A DNA stretch of 33,864 nt from Thermotogae bacterium (GCA_013154295.1 JAADCS010000001.1:1-33864), one strand, 5' to 3'; numbered from the stretch's first letter, positions 6,329 through 15,855 are shown. Notes: generated from the letters alone by a model not told the origin. Numbers and translations are program-made.

Positions 6329-7513
6329 ATGCTGTACAGGGAACTTTTACAGCCCGGTAGTAAGATAGTTTTGGCTGTAGCTGACGGTTTAGGTGGCCTA
6401 CCGATTATAGGAGGTTTTACAGCGATGGAGCTGGCAAGCTTGCCAAACCTTGATTCTTTGGCCCGTAAATTTCCTGTCGGAGCTCTGGAACCTATCGGTG
6501 CAGGTATAACACCCGGAAGTGGTCCGGCTCATTTAGCCCTGTTCGGTTACGATCCTCTTAAATATAGGATAGGTAGAGGCATACTTGAAGCCTTAGGAGT
6601 AGGTATGGAGGTCAGGAAAGGGGATCTGGCCATACGGGGAAACTTCGCAACCCTTCGCAACGGGGTCGTAGTGGATCGTAGAGCCGGGAGAATTCCGACA
6701 TCCGAAAACCGCCGTCTCATAGAAAAGTTAGAGTCTATAAAGGAAGTTATGGGAATTAAGATCATCTGGAAGAGTGGGAAGGAACACAGGTTCGTCCTTC
6801 TCCTTAGGGGAGAAAATCTCTCCGAAAATGTCAAAGAAACGGACCCCGGAAGAGAAGGTCTTCCGCCCAACCCACCTGATCCCCTTACTCCGGAGGCCAG
6901 CTTTACTTCAAAGGTGCTCACCGAGGTGATTAAACGAGCTTCAGAAATACTGCGAGATGAGCCGAAAGCCAACTACTTCCTTCTAAGAGGCTACGCTAAA
7001 CTACCGCATATTCCCACCTTTGAGGAAAAATGGGGGCTTAAAGCTTTCGGTGTTGCCACCTATCCAATGTATAGAGGTCTTGCCAAGTTAGTGGGTATGA
7101 GCGTACCAGATGGACCGGAAACCTACGAAGAAGCTCTAAAACTCCTTGAGGAAAATTGGGAGAAGTACGATTTCTTTTATATACACTACAAAGATACCGA
7201 CAAGGCCGGAGAAGACGGAGATTGGAGAAAGAAAGTTGAAGCCCTAGAGAGATTTGATAGTTACGTGCCCCGACTTCTAAAAGAGGAAGCCGTTTTGGCT
7301 GTAACTGGTGATCACAACACTCCCTGTATCATTGCTGGCCACTCATGGCATTATGTACCTCTCCTGATAGCGAACAAAAGGGCAGGAATACCCACTGCCT
7401 GGCATTTCACTGAAAGAGAAACCTTGAAAGGCGGTTTAGGGTTAAGACCATCAAAAGACCTTATGGGTCTCCTCTTGGCTACCGCCTCGCGCTTAAAGAA
7501 GTTCGGAGCATAG
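6329..7513 (+). CDS. apgM: 2,3-bisphosphoglycerate-independent phosphoglycerate mutase, archaeal type, 394 aa
   Basis: Interconverts 3- and 2-phosphoglycerate in glycolysis/gluconeogenesis; cytoplasmic, alkaline-phosphatase superfamily. From ATG 6329 the motifs are AVADGLGGLP (metal Asp at 19), TPGSGPAHLALFGYDP (catalytic Ser at about 64), HYKDTDKAGEDGDW in the middle, and TGDHNTPCIIAGHSWHYVP near the C-terminus (metal Asp/His set). Length and motif order match the apgM family of archaea and deep-branching bacteria rather than the ~510 aa GpmI. The ORF track start at 6299 lies upstream of the -10 box; ATG 6329 fits the 7-nt spacing. The gene stands alone and ends 14 nt from the convergent V-ATPase B gene, sharing a hairpin. 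Confidence 0.92.
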   Translation: MLYRELLQPGSKIVLAVADGLGGLPIIGGFTAMELASLPNLDSLARKFPVGALEPIGAGITPGSGPAHLALFGYDPLKYRIGRGILEALGVGMEVRKGDLAIRGNFATLRNGVVVDRRAGRIPTSENRRLIEKLESIKEVMGIKIIWKSGKEHRFVLLLRGENLSENVKETDPGREGLPPNPPDPLTPEASFTSKVLTEVIKRASEILRDEPKANYFLLRGYAKLPHIPTFEEKWGLKAFGVATYPMYRGLAKLVGMSVPDGPETYEEALKLLEENWEKYDFFYIHYKDTDKAGEDGDWRKKVEALERFDSYVPRLLKEEAVLAVTGDHNTPCIIAGHSWHYVPLLIANKRAGIPTAWHFTERETLKGGLGLRPSKDLMGLLLATASRLKKFGA

Positions 7514-7542
7514 AGAAAAGGTTGGCTTCAACTCTTTTTCTC
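7512..7542. terminator. Bidirectional terminator-like hairpin between apgM and atpB
   Basis: GAGAAAAG-GTTG, the loop GCTT, then CAAC-CTCTTTTTCTC fold into a stem with a small bulge. The A-rich and T-rich arms would supply U-tracts on both strands. It overlaps the last codons of atpB on the minus strand. There is little G+C in the stem, so the call is moderate. Confidence 0.4.
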
Positions 7543-8934
7543 CCGTAGTCTCTCCTTGATAGGTTTGAGATACTTTTCTATGTACTCCCTCTTTATACGG
7601 GTCAGTTCGGTCTCCGGGAACATGGCCAAGAGCTTCCAACCTATCTCAAAGGTTTCTTCAATGCTACGAGGTCTGTTACCCTGGTTAAGCATCTCCTGCT
7701 CAAACCTATCGGCAAAACGTAGATATATACGCTCGTTCTCGTCTATAGCATCCTCCCCAACGATGGAGACCAGGCGGCGCACATCCTTACCGCGGGCATA
7801 GGCTGCAAACAGCTGGTCAGCCCAGTTACGATGGAACTCCGAGGTTTTACCTTTGCCTATGCCCAGGTTCATAAGACGGCTAAGGGAAGGAAGAGGATCT
7901 ATCGGCGGGAATATTCCGGCCGCATGTAGCTCCCGTGAGAGCACTATCTGACCCTCGGTTATGTATCCCGTCAGGTCAGGTATGGGGTGGGTTATATCAT
8001 CATCGGGCATCGTAAGGATGGGAATCTGCGTAACGGAACCTTTACGGCCTTTGATGCGCCCGGCGCGCTCATATATAGTAGCCAGATCGGTATACATGTA
8101 TCCTGGATAACCGCGCCTTCCAGGGACCTCCTCACGGGCCGCCGCTATCTCACGTAAGGCCTCGGCGTAGTTGGTCATATCGGTGAGTATCACCAAAACC
8201 TGGTAGTCCAAGTCAAAGGCGAAGTACTCGGCTACTGTTAGAGCGAACCTAGGGGTAAGAAGTCTCTCAATCGGAGGATCGTCGGCCAGGTTTATGAAGG
8301 CTATCAAACGGCTTGCGGCTCCCATTTCCTCAAACTGCTGTTTGAAGAAGGCATACTCGCGCTGAGTTATTCCCATAGCGGCGAAGACCACCAGGAACTG
8401 CTCACCCTCACCGCGCACGGTAGCATTTCTCATTATGAAGGCGGCTATCTCGTTAGCCGGCAAACCAGCACCGGAGAATATAGGTAACTTTTGACCTCTA
8501 ACTAGCGTATTGAAACCGTCTATTGAAGATATACCTGTCTGTATGAAGTCCGAAGGCTTGTTGCGGGCTACCGGATTTATAGCCTCACCGATTATGGGCA
8601 GACGTTTTTCGGGTACTATCGGAGGCAGGCCGTCTATTGGTTCCCCCCTTCCGTTAAAGACCCTACCTATCAGGTCCTTGGATACACCGATGCGTACAAC
8701 GTTATCTACCAATTTGATACGGATGGAAGAGGCATCCAGCCCCAAGGTACCCTCAAGGACCTGAATGACAGCCAGATCCTCGGAAACCTCCAGAACCTGC
8801 CCGTTACGACTCGTCCCATCGGGTAAGATTATCTCCACCAAACTACCATAGGGAAGTTCCTTCGCCCTATCCACTATTATCAAAGGGCCTGAGATGTACC
8901 GTGCCCCTACGTACTCCTTGGTTGCAAGTTCCAT
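7528..8934 (-). CDS. atpB: V/A-type ATP synthase subunit B, 468 aa
   Basis: Non-catalytic nucleotide-binding subunit of the rotary V/A-type ATPase headpiece, alternating with subunit A. Typical features: N-terminal beta-barrel ([21 protein letters not shown]), the [22 protein letters not shown] hinge, [20 protein letters not shown], the degenerate P-loop [34 protein letters not shown], and the C-terminal helical domain ending LREKKS. Full length for the family. The gene has its own TATAAT box 8 nt before ATG. Subunit A, D and the membrane sector are not adjacent: pepP is upstream and apgM is convergent downstream. The gene is therefore a detached piece of the usual atp operon, or a second copy. 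Confidence 0.95.
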   Translation of the reverse strand: MELATKEYVGARYISGPLIIVDRAKELPYGSLVEIILPDGTSRNGQVLEVSEDLAVIQVLEGTLGLDASSIRIKLVDNVVRIGVSKDLIGRVFNGRGEPIDGLPPIVPEKRLPIIGEAINPVARNKPSDFIQTGISSIDGFNTLVRGQKLPIFSGAGLPANEIAAFIMRNATVRGEGEQFLVVFAAMGITQREYAFFKQQFEEMGAASRLIAFINLADDPPIERLLTPRFALTVAEYFAFDLDYQVLVILTDMTNYAEALREIAAAREEVPGRRGYPGYMYTDLATIYERAGRIKGRKGSVTQIPILTMPDDDITHPIPDLTGYITEGQIVLSRELHAAGIFPPIDPLPSLSRLMNLGIGKGKTSEFHRNWADQLFAAYARGKDVRRLVSIVGEDAIDENERIYLRFADRFEQEMLNQGNRPRSIEETFEIGWKLLAMFPETELTRIKREYIEKYLKPIKERLREKKS

Positions 8935-8942
8935 AGGCGGCT

Positions 8943-8948
8943 ATTATA
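8943..8948 (-). promoter_or_regulatory. -10 box TATAAT of atpB
   Basis: On the minus strand TATAAT is followed by AGCCGCCT and ATG (8-nt gap). No Shine-Dalgarno sequence is possible in this spacer. Confidence 0.75.
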
Positions 8949-8978
8949 CCCCCGGCACCCCATCGTTTTCCCAACCCT

Positions 8979-10079
8979 CTAAATCAGGATGAGACTTTTG
9001 GGTGAAGAAGTTAGATTCTCTCCTCTTTTGGCTACCACTATATCCTCTATCCTTACGCCAAACTTACCTTCCAGATATACACCCGGCTCCACCGTAACCA
9101 CCTCATCTCCCTTAAGGATGTATTTAGAAAGTGGTGAGAGAGTTGGAGCCTCGTGAACGTCCATACCTACCCCATGGCCTAAACCGTGCCCAAACGTACC
9201 GGCAAAGTCGCTGTTTTCTATCACTTCCCTCGCTGCCCTATCCACCTCCTTTGCCCTGATCCATTTACCAAAGTGTAGCTTCTCTATTGCCCTCCTCTGG
9301 GCCTCTAAAACCACCTCATAGGCTCTCTTAAACTCCTCGTCCACCTGCTTTCCAATCCACAGGGTGCGGGTCATATCCGAAACGTACCCGTTTACCCTCA
9401 AACCAAAATCCAAAAGAAGGACTCCGCTTTCCGGTATAACCTTATCGGTGGGACGCGCATGGGGTAAAGCGGAATTGGGCCCGGAGGCCACGATACTCTC
9501 AAAAGCCATGCCCTCGGCACCGTTACGTCTGGCCCAGATTTCCATTTCAAAGGCCAGCTCCTTTTCCGTCATCTTACCTGGTTCCACATTATCAAGGATC
9601 CACGAAAAGAGGGAATCTGTAAGACGTTGGGCTTCCCTTATAAGCTCGATCTCCTGGTTTTCTTTCTTTACGCGAAGGTTGGAGATATAACCGGAGACCA
9701 CATAAAGACGTACGCCACTTCCTCGTAGAGCCTTCCTTAAATTTTTAAGAACCACAGCGGGGATGTTCCCCTCTACTGCCACCGACTTCACCTTAAGGGA
9801 TTTTAACTTCTCTGCCACGCTACTTAAGGGCGATTTTCCAGGCGGCACATCTAACACCTCAACACCTTCCTTAACCTCTTTACGGGCCTGTATCTTATAA
9901 CGGAAATCAACTATAAGTAAATTTCGCCTCCTACTTTGAAGGAAAAAAGCTGTGGAGCCCGTGAAACCAGTGATGTAACGTAGATCGGCCCCTCTCCAGG
10001 CTTCTGGTTTATACAGAAGATAGGCATCATGATATTTGGACCAAGCACGACGAAGTTCCAGTATTCCCTTCCAGGTCAT
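8979..10079 (-). CDS. pepP: Xaa-Pro aminopeptidase/prolidase (M24B metallopeptidase), 366 aa
   Basis: Cytoplasmic metallopeptidase cleaving Xaa-Pro bonds. The creatinase N-terminal domain (about 1-140, with RYITGFTGSTAFFL) precedes the pita-bread catalytic domain. Dinuclear metal ligands are visible: D224 (LLLDFGL), D235 (SDMTRT), H302 in GHGLGHGVGMDVHE, E331 (VTVEPGVY) and E345 (VRIEDIV), with the correct mutual spacing for prolidases. Size fits PepQ/PepP-like enzymes of ~350-360 aa, so aminopeptidase versus dipeptidase specificity cannot be decided. ATG 10079 follows a TAGAAT box by 7 nt, and the gene is divergent from the copper-chaperone gene. Its 3' end is 44 bp from the atpB start. Confidence 0.92.
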   Translation of the reverse strand: MTWKGILELRRAWSKYHDAYLLYKPEAWRGADLRYITGFTGSTAFFLQSRRRNLLIVDFRYKIQARKEVKEGVEVLDVPPGKSPLSSVAEKLKSLKVKSVAVEGNIPAVVLKNLRKALRGSGVRLYVVSGYISNLRVKKENQEIELIREAQRLTDSLFSWILDNVEPGKMTEKELAFEMEIWARRNGAEGMAFESIVASGPNSALPHARPTDKVIPESGVLLLDFGLRVNGYVSDMTRTLWIGKQVDEEFKRAYEVVLEAQRRAIEKLHFGKWIRAKEVDRAAREVIENSDFAGTFGHGLGHGVGMDVHEAPTLSPLSKYILKGDEVVTVEPGVYLEGKFGVRIEDIVVAKRGENLTSSPKSLILI

Positions 10080-10086
10080 AGATGGG

Positions 10087-10092
10087 ATTCTA
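10087..10092 (-). promoter_or_regulatory. -10 box TAGAAT of pepP
   Basis: TAGAAT CCCATCT ATG on the minus strand (7-nt gap, T before ATG). Confidence 0.7.
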
Positions 10093-10094
10093 CT

Positions 10095-10111
10095 CCCGAC
10101 ACCTTGTCGGG
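10095..10111. promoter_or_regulatory. Perfect dyad between divergent pepP and PCuAC promoters
   Basis: CCCGACA-CCT-TGTCGGG, a perfect 7-bp inverted repeat centred between the two -10 boxes. Its position overlaps the upstream promoter region of both genes, so it could be an operator controlling one or both. The binding factor is unknown; a metal-responsive regulator would fit the copper chaperone, but this is inference. Confidence 0.5.
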
Positions 10112-10113
10112 TG

Positions 10114-10119
10114 TAAAAT
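10114..10119 (+). promoter_or_regulatory. -10 box TAAAAT of the PCuAC gene
   Basis: TAAAAT ATCGTCCT ATG, 8-nt gap. An in-frame TTG at 10104, upstream of the box, would give a longer signal peptide and is the competing start. Confidence 0.6.
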
Positions 10120-10127
10120 ATCGTCCT

Positions 10128-10511
10128 ATGTTGTTCATTCTAAGCTTGACCGTTGTAGATGCGTGGGCACGCCCTGGAATGGAGGGTGGGAACTCCGCTG
10201 TCTACTTTACCGTTAAGAACGAGTCCGATAAACCCGACACCCTATATGGGGCTTCCGTTGTGGAGGATGTGGCCGAGAAGGTGGAACTACACGAGACCTA
10301 CGATGCCGGCGACGGAAAGCTGGGCATGAGGCACGTCGACTTCGTAGTCGTTCCTGCCAAGGGAGAGTTACACTTCAAGCCCGGTGGCTATCACGTAATG
10401 CTTATCGGTCTAAAGAGAACTCTGCGTGACGGTGACGAAATAACTCTAGTCCTCAAGTTCAAAAGGGCAGGGGAGGTCGTTATAAAGAACGTAAAGGTGA
10501 AAGTAGAATAA
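10128..10511 (+). CDS. PCuAC-type periplasmic copper chaperone, 127 aa
   Basis: Delivers Cu(I) in the periplasm, classically to the CuA site of cytochrome oxidase. The cupredoxin-like domain carries H55, M67, H89 and M91 (from ATG 10128). The spacing M-x21-HxM is exactly that of the PCuAC copper-binding motif, and H55-x11-M67 is near the canonical H-x10-M. The N-terminus MLFILSLTVVDAWA is a short signal-peptide-like stretch; an alternative TTG start at 10104 would add a basic n-region (SGVKYRP). It shares a divergent promoter region and a dyad with pepP. mutS2 follows 7 nt after its stop. No cytochrome oxidase or SenC gene lies nearby, so its client protein is unknown. Confidence 0.87.
   Translation: MLFILSLTVVDAWARPGMEGGNSAVYFTVKNESDKPDTLYGASVVEDVAEKVELHETYDAGDGKLGMRHVDFVVVPAKGELHFKPGGYHVMLIGLKRTLRDGDEITLVLKFKRAGEVVIKNVKVKVE
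10504..10509 (+). promoter_or_regulatory. -10-like TAGAAT before mutS2, overlapping the PCuAC stop
   Basis: TAGAAT ends 9 nt before ATG 10519, and its last T begins the TAA stop of the PCuAC gene. A GGAGG sequence also lies 2-4 nt before the ATG, too close for ideal use, so mutS2 may be either leaderless or read through from upstream. Confidence 0.45.
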
Positions 10512-10518
10512 GGAGGAG

Positions 10519-12279
10519 ATGGCAGAGGATAAGTTGCGTGAGGAGATACTGGGGATAGTGAGTGGTTTTTGTTCCACATCGGTCGGCGAAAAAGTAGTAT
10601 TGAGTCTAAGGCCGGATTATGAAGCGGCCAAACGGGAGTTTGGGGATATTGCCGTCGCACTCTCCGAATATGAAAATGGCATGTCTTTAAGCTTTCCCCG
10701 GATACCGGATCTTGAGGAGGTGTTCTCCTACCTTGATAAGTTTGGAAGTTTGGACGGTACCAAACTGTGGACCGTAGCGGATTTTGTGGAAGGTGTTCTT
10801 AATCTTCGCTCCAAAGTTCACTCCAACCGTCTCGCTCGATATCTACATGTCCCATCTCATCTCGTTCGTTTATCGCGTCAGATAAGGGAGAACCTCTCGC
10901 CGGAGGGTAGGATTCGTACAGACAAACATTCCACCCTAGCTCGGCTAATATCACGCAGGAACGAGGTTAGAGAAAAACTTCTCTCAACCTTCTCGGACAT
11001 AATACGCACCCACAGGGAAAAGTTACGCGAAGGTAAGCCGGTTATAAAGGGAGGAAGACTTTCGTTGGCTGTTATATCCAACTACCGTTTGGATGGAATA
11101 GTCCATGGCTTCTCCGCTACGACAGAAACCATCTTCGTTGAGCCCTACGAGGTCGTTCCTCTGCAGAATACTCTCATACAACTGGAGGACCAGATAAGGG
11201 AATACGAAGAGAGAATCCTTAGGTCCCTATCCACGAGAGTGATAAGGAGCGCCAATGTCCTAAGGAGGATATACAGCAATTTGGGAAAATTGGATAGTAT
11301 ATTTGCCCGCGCTAAATTCTCAATAGAGTACGATGCTCGGATCCCACGATTCGGTGATAGTCTTAAGCTCATAAAGGTCCGTGAGCCGATACTCTATAGG
11401 ACCAAAGGGAAGGATACGGTCCCCTTAGACCTCGATCTAAAAAACAAGGCTCTCCTCATAACTGGTCCTAACGCTGGGGGAAAAACGGTTAGCCTGCGTA
11501 CCGTAGCTTCAGCTATCCTGATGGCCTCCATGGGGATACCTGTGTTAGCGGAGGAGTCGGAGATACCCTATGGAGCTCGTGTTTTCATGCTGGGTTTCGA
11601 GGATGAAACGGATCTGCGAAGGGGCCTTTCAAGTTTCACTAGCGAGTTGGCCCATCTTAGGGAGATAGTGGCCGAAGCTGAGGAAGGAGATGTGGTGCTG
11701 TTTGATGAGGTGTTCGCCTCTACCGATCCGGACGAAGCTTCCGCTTTGGCCTACAGTACGGCCGAATATCTCTCAAAGCGTGGAACGTATGTCCTCATGA
11801 GCACTCACTTCTCAACCCTCAAAGTGCTGGCTAAAAATTCTGCTCTCTTTGAGGTTGCCACGGTGGAGGAGTATCGCTTGGTAATGGGATCGGTAGGGGA
11901 AAGTGGAGGAATAAGAACCGCACGTGCTTTTCTGCCAGCCGAGATTGTCAACCGAGCTGATGAGATTCTCCGTAGGGTACCTTCGTACATTCTCGAACTT
12001 CGCAGGGAGTACGAGGAGCAGGTGGAAAAGCTACGTAGAGAACGGAAGGAGGTGCGGGAGAGTCTAAGAAGGATACGTGCCGCTATAGGTAGAGGGGATG
12101 TAGGCCAGGTCTATGCGGAGGTTGAAAGTAGTGTGGGACGTCCCCCTATAGAAGAAGGCAAGGAATATCTGATAAAGAAGTTAGGAGTAAGAGGTAAAGT
12201 CCTTAGGATTAAGGATGAGGATGCTGTGGTTCAGGTGCGAAACTTCCAGCTGGTGGTCAAGCTGGAGGATCTTATCTAA
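10519..12279 (+). CDS. mutS2: MutS2-family ATPase lacking the Smr domain, 586 aa
   Basis: MutS2 proteins bind branched DNA or stalled, collided ribosomes and couple ATP hydrolysis to their processing. The N-terminal block VGEKVVLSLRPDYEAAKREFG and the core/clamp coiled regions are as in the family. The ATPase has Walker A GPNAGGKT (316-323), Walker B DVVLFDE (391-397) followed by VFASTDPDEASALA, and the STHFSTLK switch (428-435). A long charged helix (about 490-540) and a KOW/SH3-like segment (GKVLRIKDEDAVVQVRNFQL) end the protein. The usual ~780 aa MutS2 has a C-terminal Smr nuclease domain, completely absent here: the stop follows the KOW-like segment with no remnant downstream. tRNA-Asn follows after 42 nt. 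Confidence 0.88.
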   Translation: MAEDKLREEILGIVSGFCSTSVGEKVVLSLRPDYEAAKREFGDIAVALSEYENGMSLSFPRIPDLEEVFSYLDKFGSLDGTKLWTVADFVEGVLNLRSKVHSNRLARYLHVPSHLVRLSRQIRENLSPEGRIRTDKHSTLARLISRRNEVREKLLSTFSDIIRTHREKLREGKPVIKGGRLSLAVISNYRLDGIVHGFSATTETIFVEPYEVVPLQNTLIQLEDQIREYEERILRSLSTRVIRSANVLRRIYSNLGKLDSIFARAKFSIEYDARIPRFGDSLKLIKVREPILYRTKGKDTVPLDLDLKNKALLITGPNAGGKTVSLRTVASAILMASMGIPVLAEESEIPYGARVFMLGFEDETDLRRGLSSFTSELAHLREIVAEAEEGDVVLFDEVFASTDPDEASALAYSTAEYLSKRGTYVLMSTHFSTLKVLAKNSALFEVATVEEYRLVMGSVGESGGIRTARAFLPAEIVNRADEILRRVPSYILELRREYEEQVEKLRRERKEVRESLRRIRAAIGRGDVGQVYAEVESSVGRPPIEEGKEYLIKKLGVRGKVLRIKDEDAVVQVRNFQLVVKLEDLI

Positions 12280-12302
12280 CCCACACGGCTGTTCTACCGC
12301 CG

Positions 12303-12308
12303 TATAAT
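12303..12308 (+). promoter_or_regulatory. -10 box TATAAT of tRNA-Asn (and murI)
   Basis: TATAAT ends 13 nt before the mature tRNA 5' end, leaving room for a transcription start and a short leader. This independent non-coding gene supports TANAAT as the real -10 hexamer of this genome. Confidence 0.75.
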
Positions 12309-12321
12309 AACTTCCTCAAAC

Positions 12322-12394
12322 GGGTCCGTAGCTCAATAGGCAGAGCACCCGGCTGTTAACCGGGGGGTTGCAGGTTCGAGTCCTGCCGGGCCCG
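12322..12394 (+). tRNA. tRNA-Asn (anticodon GTT)
   Basis: A complete cloverleaf: acceptor GGGTCCG/CGGGCCC (one G-U pair), D-arm GCTC...GAGC, anticodon stem CCCGG/CCGGG with loop CTGTTAA (anticodon GTT), variable loop GGGTT, T-arm GCAGG TTCGAGT CCTGC, and discriminator G. The CCA end is not encoded. The murI start codon follows 6 nt after the tRNA 3' end, so the two are almost certainly one transcript. Confidence 0.95.
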
Positions 12395-12400
12395 TTTATT

Positions 12401-13117
12401 TTGTTCGGTTTCCTTAATTCAGGTCTTGGAGGGTTGGTCTCTTTACGTGTGTTTCGCAAGTACTCTTCGGGTCAAGTAATATACTTAGGCGACCTAAAAC
12501 ATCAACCCTACGGTGCCCGCCCCAGAAACGAGATCGTGGAATTGTCCAAGAGGGCTGTAGCTTTCCTCCTGGATATGGGGGCTGAGGAGATTTTCATAGT
12601 ATGCAATACCATAGCGGCCAATTCCTTGGGCTCGCTTCGCAGTCAGTTCCAGGTTCCCATACACGGTATCACGGAGTGGGTGAGGTTTTACACTCCCCCG
12701 AAGGATAGGAAGATCGTGGTCATAGGAACGAGGGCAACCATAGAATCAGGTTTTTACCAACGAACTCTCGGTGCCGAGGGTATAGCCGCTCCTGAACTTG
12801 CCCTCCTAATAGAGGAAGGCCATTGGCACGATGCTGTGGTAAGAGAATATTTAAACGGTCTTCTACCTAAAGGGGAATACGTCTTAGTGTTAGGATGCAC
12901 CCATTATCCGATCTTAACACCGCTTATAAAAGAATTAAGACCCTCCGTTGAGGTGATAGATCCGGCTGAAATTTTCTTCAAATACGTGCGCCGTGAGGGG
13001 GAAAATTTCTTTGCCCATATCTACCTTACGAGGGAGAACCCACGTTACCGGGACTTTTTGCTCAATCTGGGATACGACGAGAATGAGTTTTCCCTTTATT
13101 TTCTCCCTGATTATTGA
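12401..13117 (+). CDS. murI: Glutamate racemase, 238 aa, with Asp-to-Asn change in the N-terminal motif
   Basis: Produces D-glutamate for peptidoglycan. Both catalytic cysteines are present, C68 in VCNTIAANS and C166 in LGCTHYP, as well as the GDLKHQPYG substrate loop. The first motif, normally DSGxGGL, reads NSGLGGL: the conserved Asp is Asn. The ORF track start at 12368 lies inside the tRNA; TTG 12401 is the only plausible start, giving MFGFLNSGLGG. It lies 6 nt after tRNA-Asn, so tRNA 3' processing would leave an mRNA with a 6-nt leader. The 3' end overlaps the Omp85 gene by 35 nt. Slightly short (usual 255-285 aa). Aspartate racemase is less likely given the GCTHYP context. Confidence 0.85.
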   Translation: MFGFLNSGLGGLVSLRVFRKYSSGQVIYLGDLKHQPYGARPRNEIVELSKRAVAFLLDMGAEEIFIVCNTIAANSLGSLRSQFQVPIHGITEWVRFYTPPKDRKIVVIGTRATIESGFYQRTLGAEGIAAPELALLIEEGHWHDAVVREYLNGLLPKGEYVLVLGCTHYPILTPLIKELRPSVEVIDPAEIFFKYVRREGENFFAHIYLTRENPRYRDFLLNLGYDENEFSLYFLPDY

Positions 13118-14219
13118 TACGGTTGTAGTTTCCGGTAACCGATGGACCAAATCCTCTTACATTTTAAGGTACTTGAACCTACACATGGTTGATACCCTAA
13201 CGGATTCCTCCTTGATTGAGATTGAGAAAAGACTATGGCAGTTGGGTCTTTTTAGAGGTGTAAATCTGCAAGTTGTAAGGGATACTCTAAAGATCAAAGT
13301 TGAAGAGATGTGGTACATATACCCCGTACCATACCTGAGCGTTTCGACCACTGAACTGACCTACGGTCTAACCCTCCTCCACATGAACTGGAGAGGTGTG
13401 GGTGAAAACCTCTACACGACTTTAACTTTGGGGGCACGGCGTATGTTCATCTTGGGCTGGAATACGCCAAAGCACCGCCTCGTTGAAAATATCCTTTCAC
13501 TGAAGGGAGGCAGGGAGATTTATAACTCATTCTTATACTTAATGCCCATAAACAGAACCTTTTTAGCCTTTTCCTTTTCTAATCGTCTGGATGGGAGGCT
13601 ACGTTTAAAGGTCGACCTGAATCTTGAGAGGATCGGGTCTGATAGCAGTCATCTTCTTTTTGCCGGTGACGACGATGCTTTCATGAAGGTTTCCTACTCG
13701 CTATACTACGACAGCCGCGATTGGGCCAACTATCCTCGTCGGGGTTTTTACGTAAAAGGGGGAATCTCCTCCTATATGGGTGAGTTTGTTGCATGGACCT
13801 ACGGGGCGAGCGTGAGCAGTTTTTTCACATTTAAACGTCTAACCTTTAAACCTTTCCTTTCGGTGTGGCGAACTTTTGGCGATCTACCCCTTTACTTGAA
13901 ATTTCCCTTGACAGGTAGATCCGATGTCTTAAGGGAGGGACACCCCGAAGAAAGATACGTTGGAAGGAGCTTGGACGTAGCCTCGATCGAACTGAGGTAT
14001 CTTGTCTTTGAAAAGCTACCACCTCCGGTGGGGAAGTGGGTGTCAGGTGGATTAGCTACCGTTCTGTATTTGGACATGGGGCGGACCGATACCCTATCCG
14101 CCTTTATCTGTGGGTTGGGGGCCTTAAGCTATACCCCTTTTGGTACCTTCATCGCCTTGGCTGGCTATGGAACCCACGGCTTCCAATTCTTCTTCGGTGA
14201 AAGCCGAAGGATATGGTAA
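13083..14219 (+). CDS. Omp85/BamA-TamA-like outer-membrane protein with a single POTRA domain, 378 aa
   Basis: ATG 13083 gives MSFPFIFSLIIDTVVVSGN, a short hydrophobic N-terminus. It runs into one POTRA-like domain (TVVVSGNRWTKSSYILRYL ... LIEIEKRLWQLGLFRGVNLQV), followed by a beta-barrel. The barrel has Omp85 hallmarks: YDSRDWANYPRRGFYVKGG, LTFKPFLSVWRTF and an aromatic-rich C-terminus. BamA has five POTRA domains and ~750+ aa; this is a reduced form, nearer to patatin-associated or short TamA-like barrels. Likely role: inserting or exporting outer-membrane proteins. The 35-nt overlap with murI suggests coupling. It ends 5 nt from convergent fumC. The longer ORF start at 12993 would be deep within murI and adds nothing recognisable. 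Confidence 0.78.
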   Translation: MSFPFIFSLIIDTVVVSGNRWTKSSYILRYLNLHMVDTLTDSSLIEIEKRLWQLGLFRGVNLQVVRDTLKIKVEEMWYIYPVPYLSVSTTELTYGLTLLHMNWRGVGENLYTTLTLGARRMFILGWNTPKHRLVENILSLKGGREIYNSFLYLMPINRTFLAFSFSNRLDGRLRLKVDLNLERIGSDSSHLLFAGDDDAFMKVSYSLYYDSRDWANYPRRGFYVKGGISSYMGEFVAWTYGASVSSFFTFKRLTFKPFLSVWRTFGDLPLYLKFPLTGRSDVLREGHPEERYVGRSLDVASIELRYLVFEKLPPPVGKWVSGGLATVLYLDMGRTDTLSAFICGLGALSYTPFGTFIALAGYGTHGFQFFFGESRRIW

Positions 14220-14224
14220 GACCG

Positions 14225-15625
<1,401 letters not shown>

Positions 15626-15633
15626 GAGAGGGG

Positions 15634-15639
15634 ATTTTA
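15634..15639 (-). promoter_or_regulatory. -10 box TAAAAT of fumC
   Basis: TAAAAT CCCCTCTC ATG on the minus strand, 8-nt gap. It decides the fumC start at 15625, because the longer ORF would translate through the promoter. Confidence 0.75.
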
Positions 15640-15849
15640 CCCATGAAATACTAAGTAGCATGATCCTAACCATAAGAATCTTTTCTCATAACACTTCCCT
15701 TCAAGTGGTTGATCTATTATAGCGACAGAAATTGGGCATCGCGTTGAATACCCCGCAGGATGCATGTAAAAATCCGACACTTTTTAAATCTATAGTAAAA
15801 ATTTCACCCATAGTCGCAAATATCGACAAGAACATTCCAAGAACTACCT
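15640..15849. other. Intergenic gap between divergent fumC and queD
   Basis: About 210 bp of AT-rich sequence. A 57-codon open frame exists on the minus strand but shows no family resemblance and no promoter at the right spacing. Nothing else was recognised. Confidence 0.4.
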
Positions 15850-15855
15850 TAAAAT
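15850..15855 (+). promoter_or_regulatory. -10 box TAAAAT of queD
   Basis: TAAAAT ATCTTCCTT ATG, 9-nt gap, T before ATG. Confidence 0.7.

Noticed and set aside
12280-12321. Terminator between mutS2 and tRNA-Asn
   Set aside because: The short CGGC/GCCG repeats (CACGGC...GCCG) could pair weakly but have no U-tract and overlap the tRNA promoter.
15700-15840. 57-codon minus-strand open frame between fumC and queD
   Set aside because: No recognisable motif and no promoter at the standard spacing. An open frame of this length is not rare by chance in AT-rich DNA.
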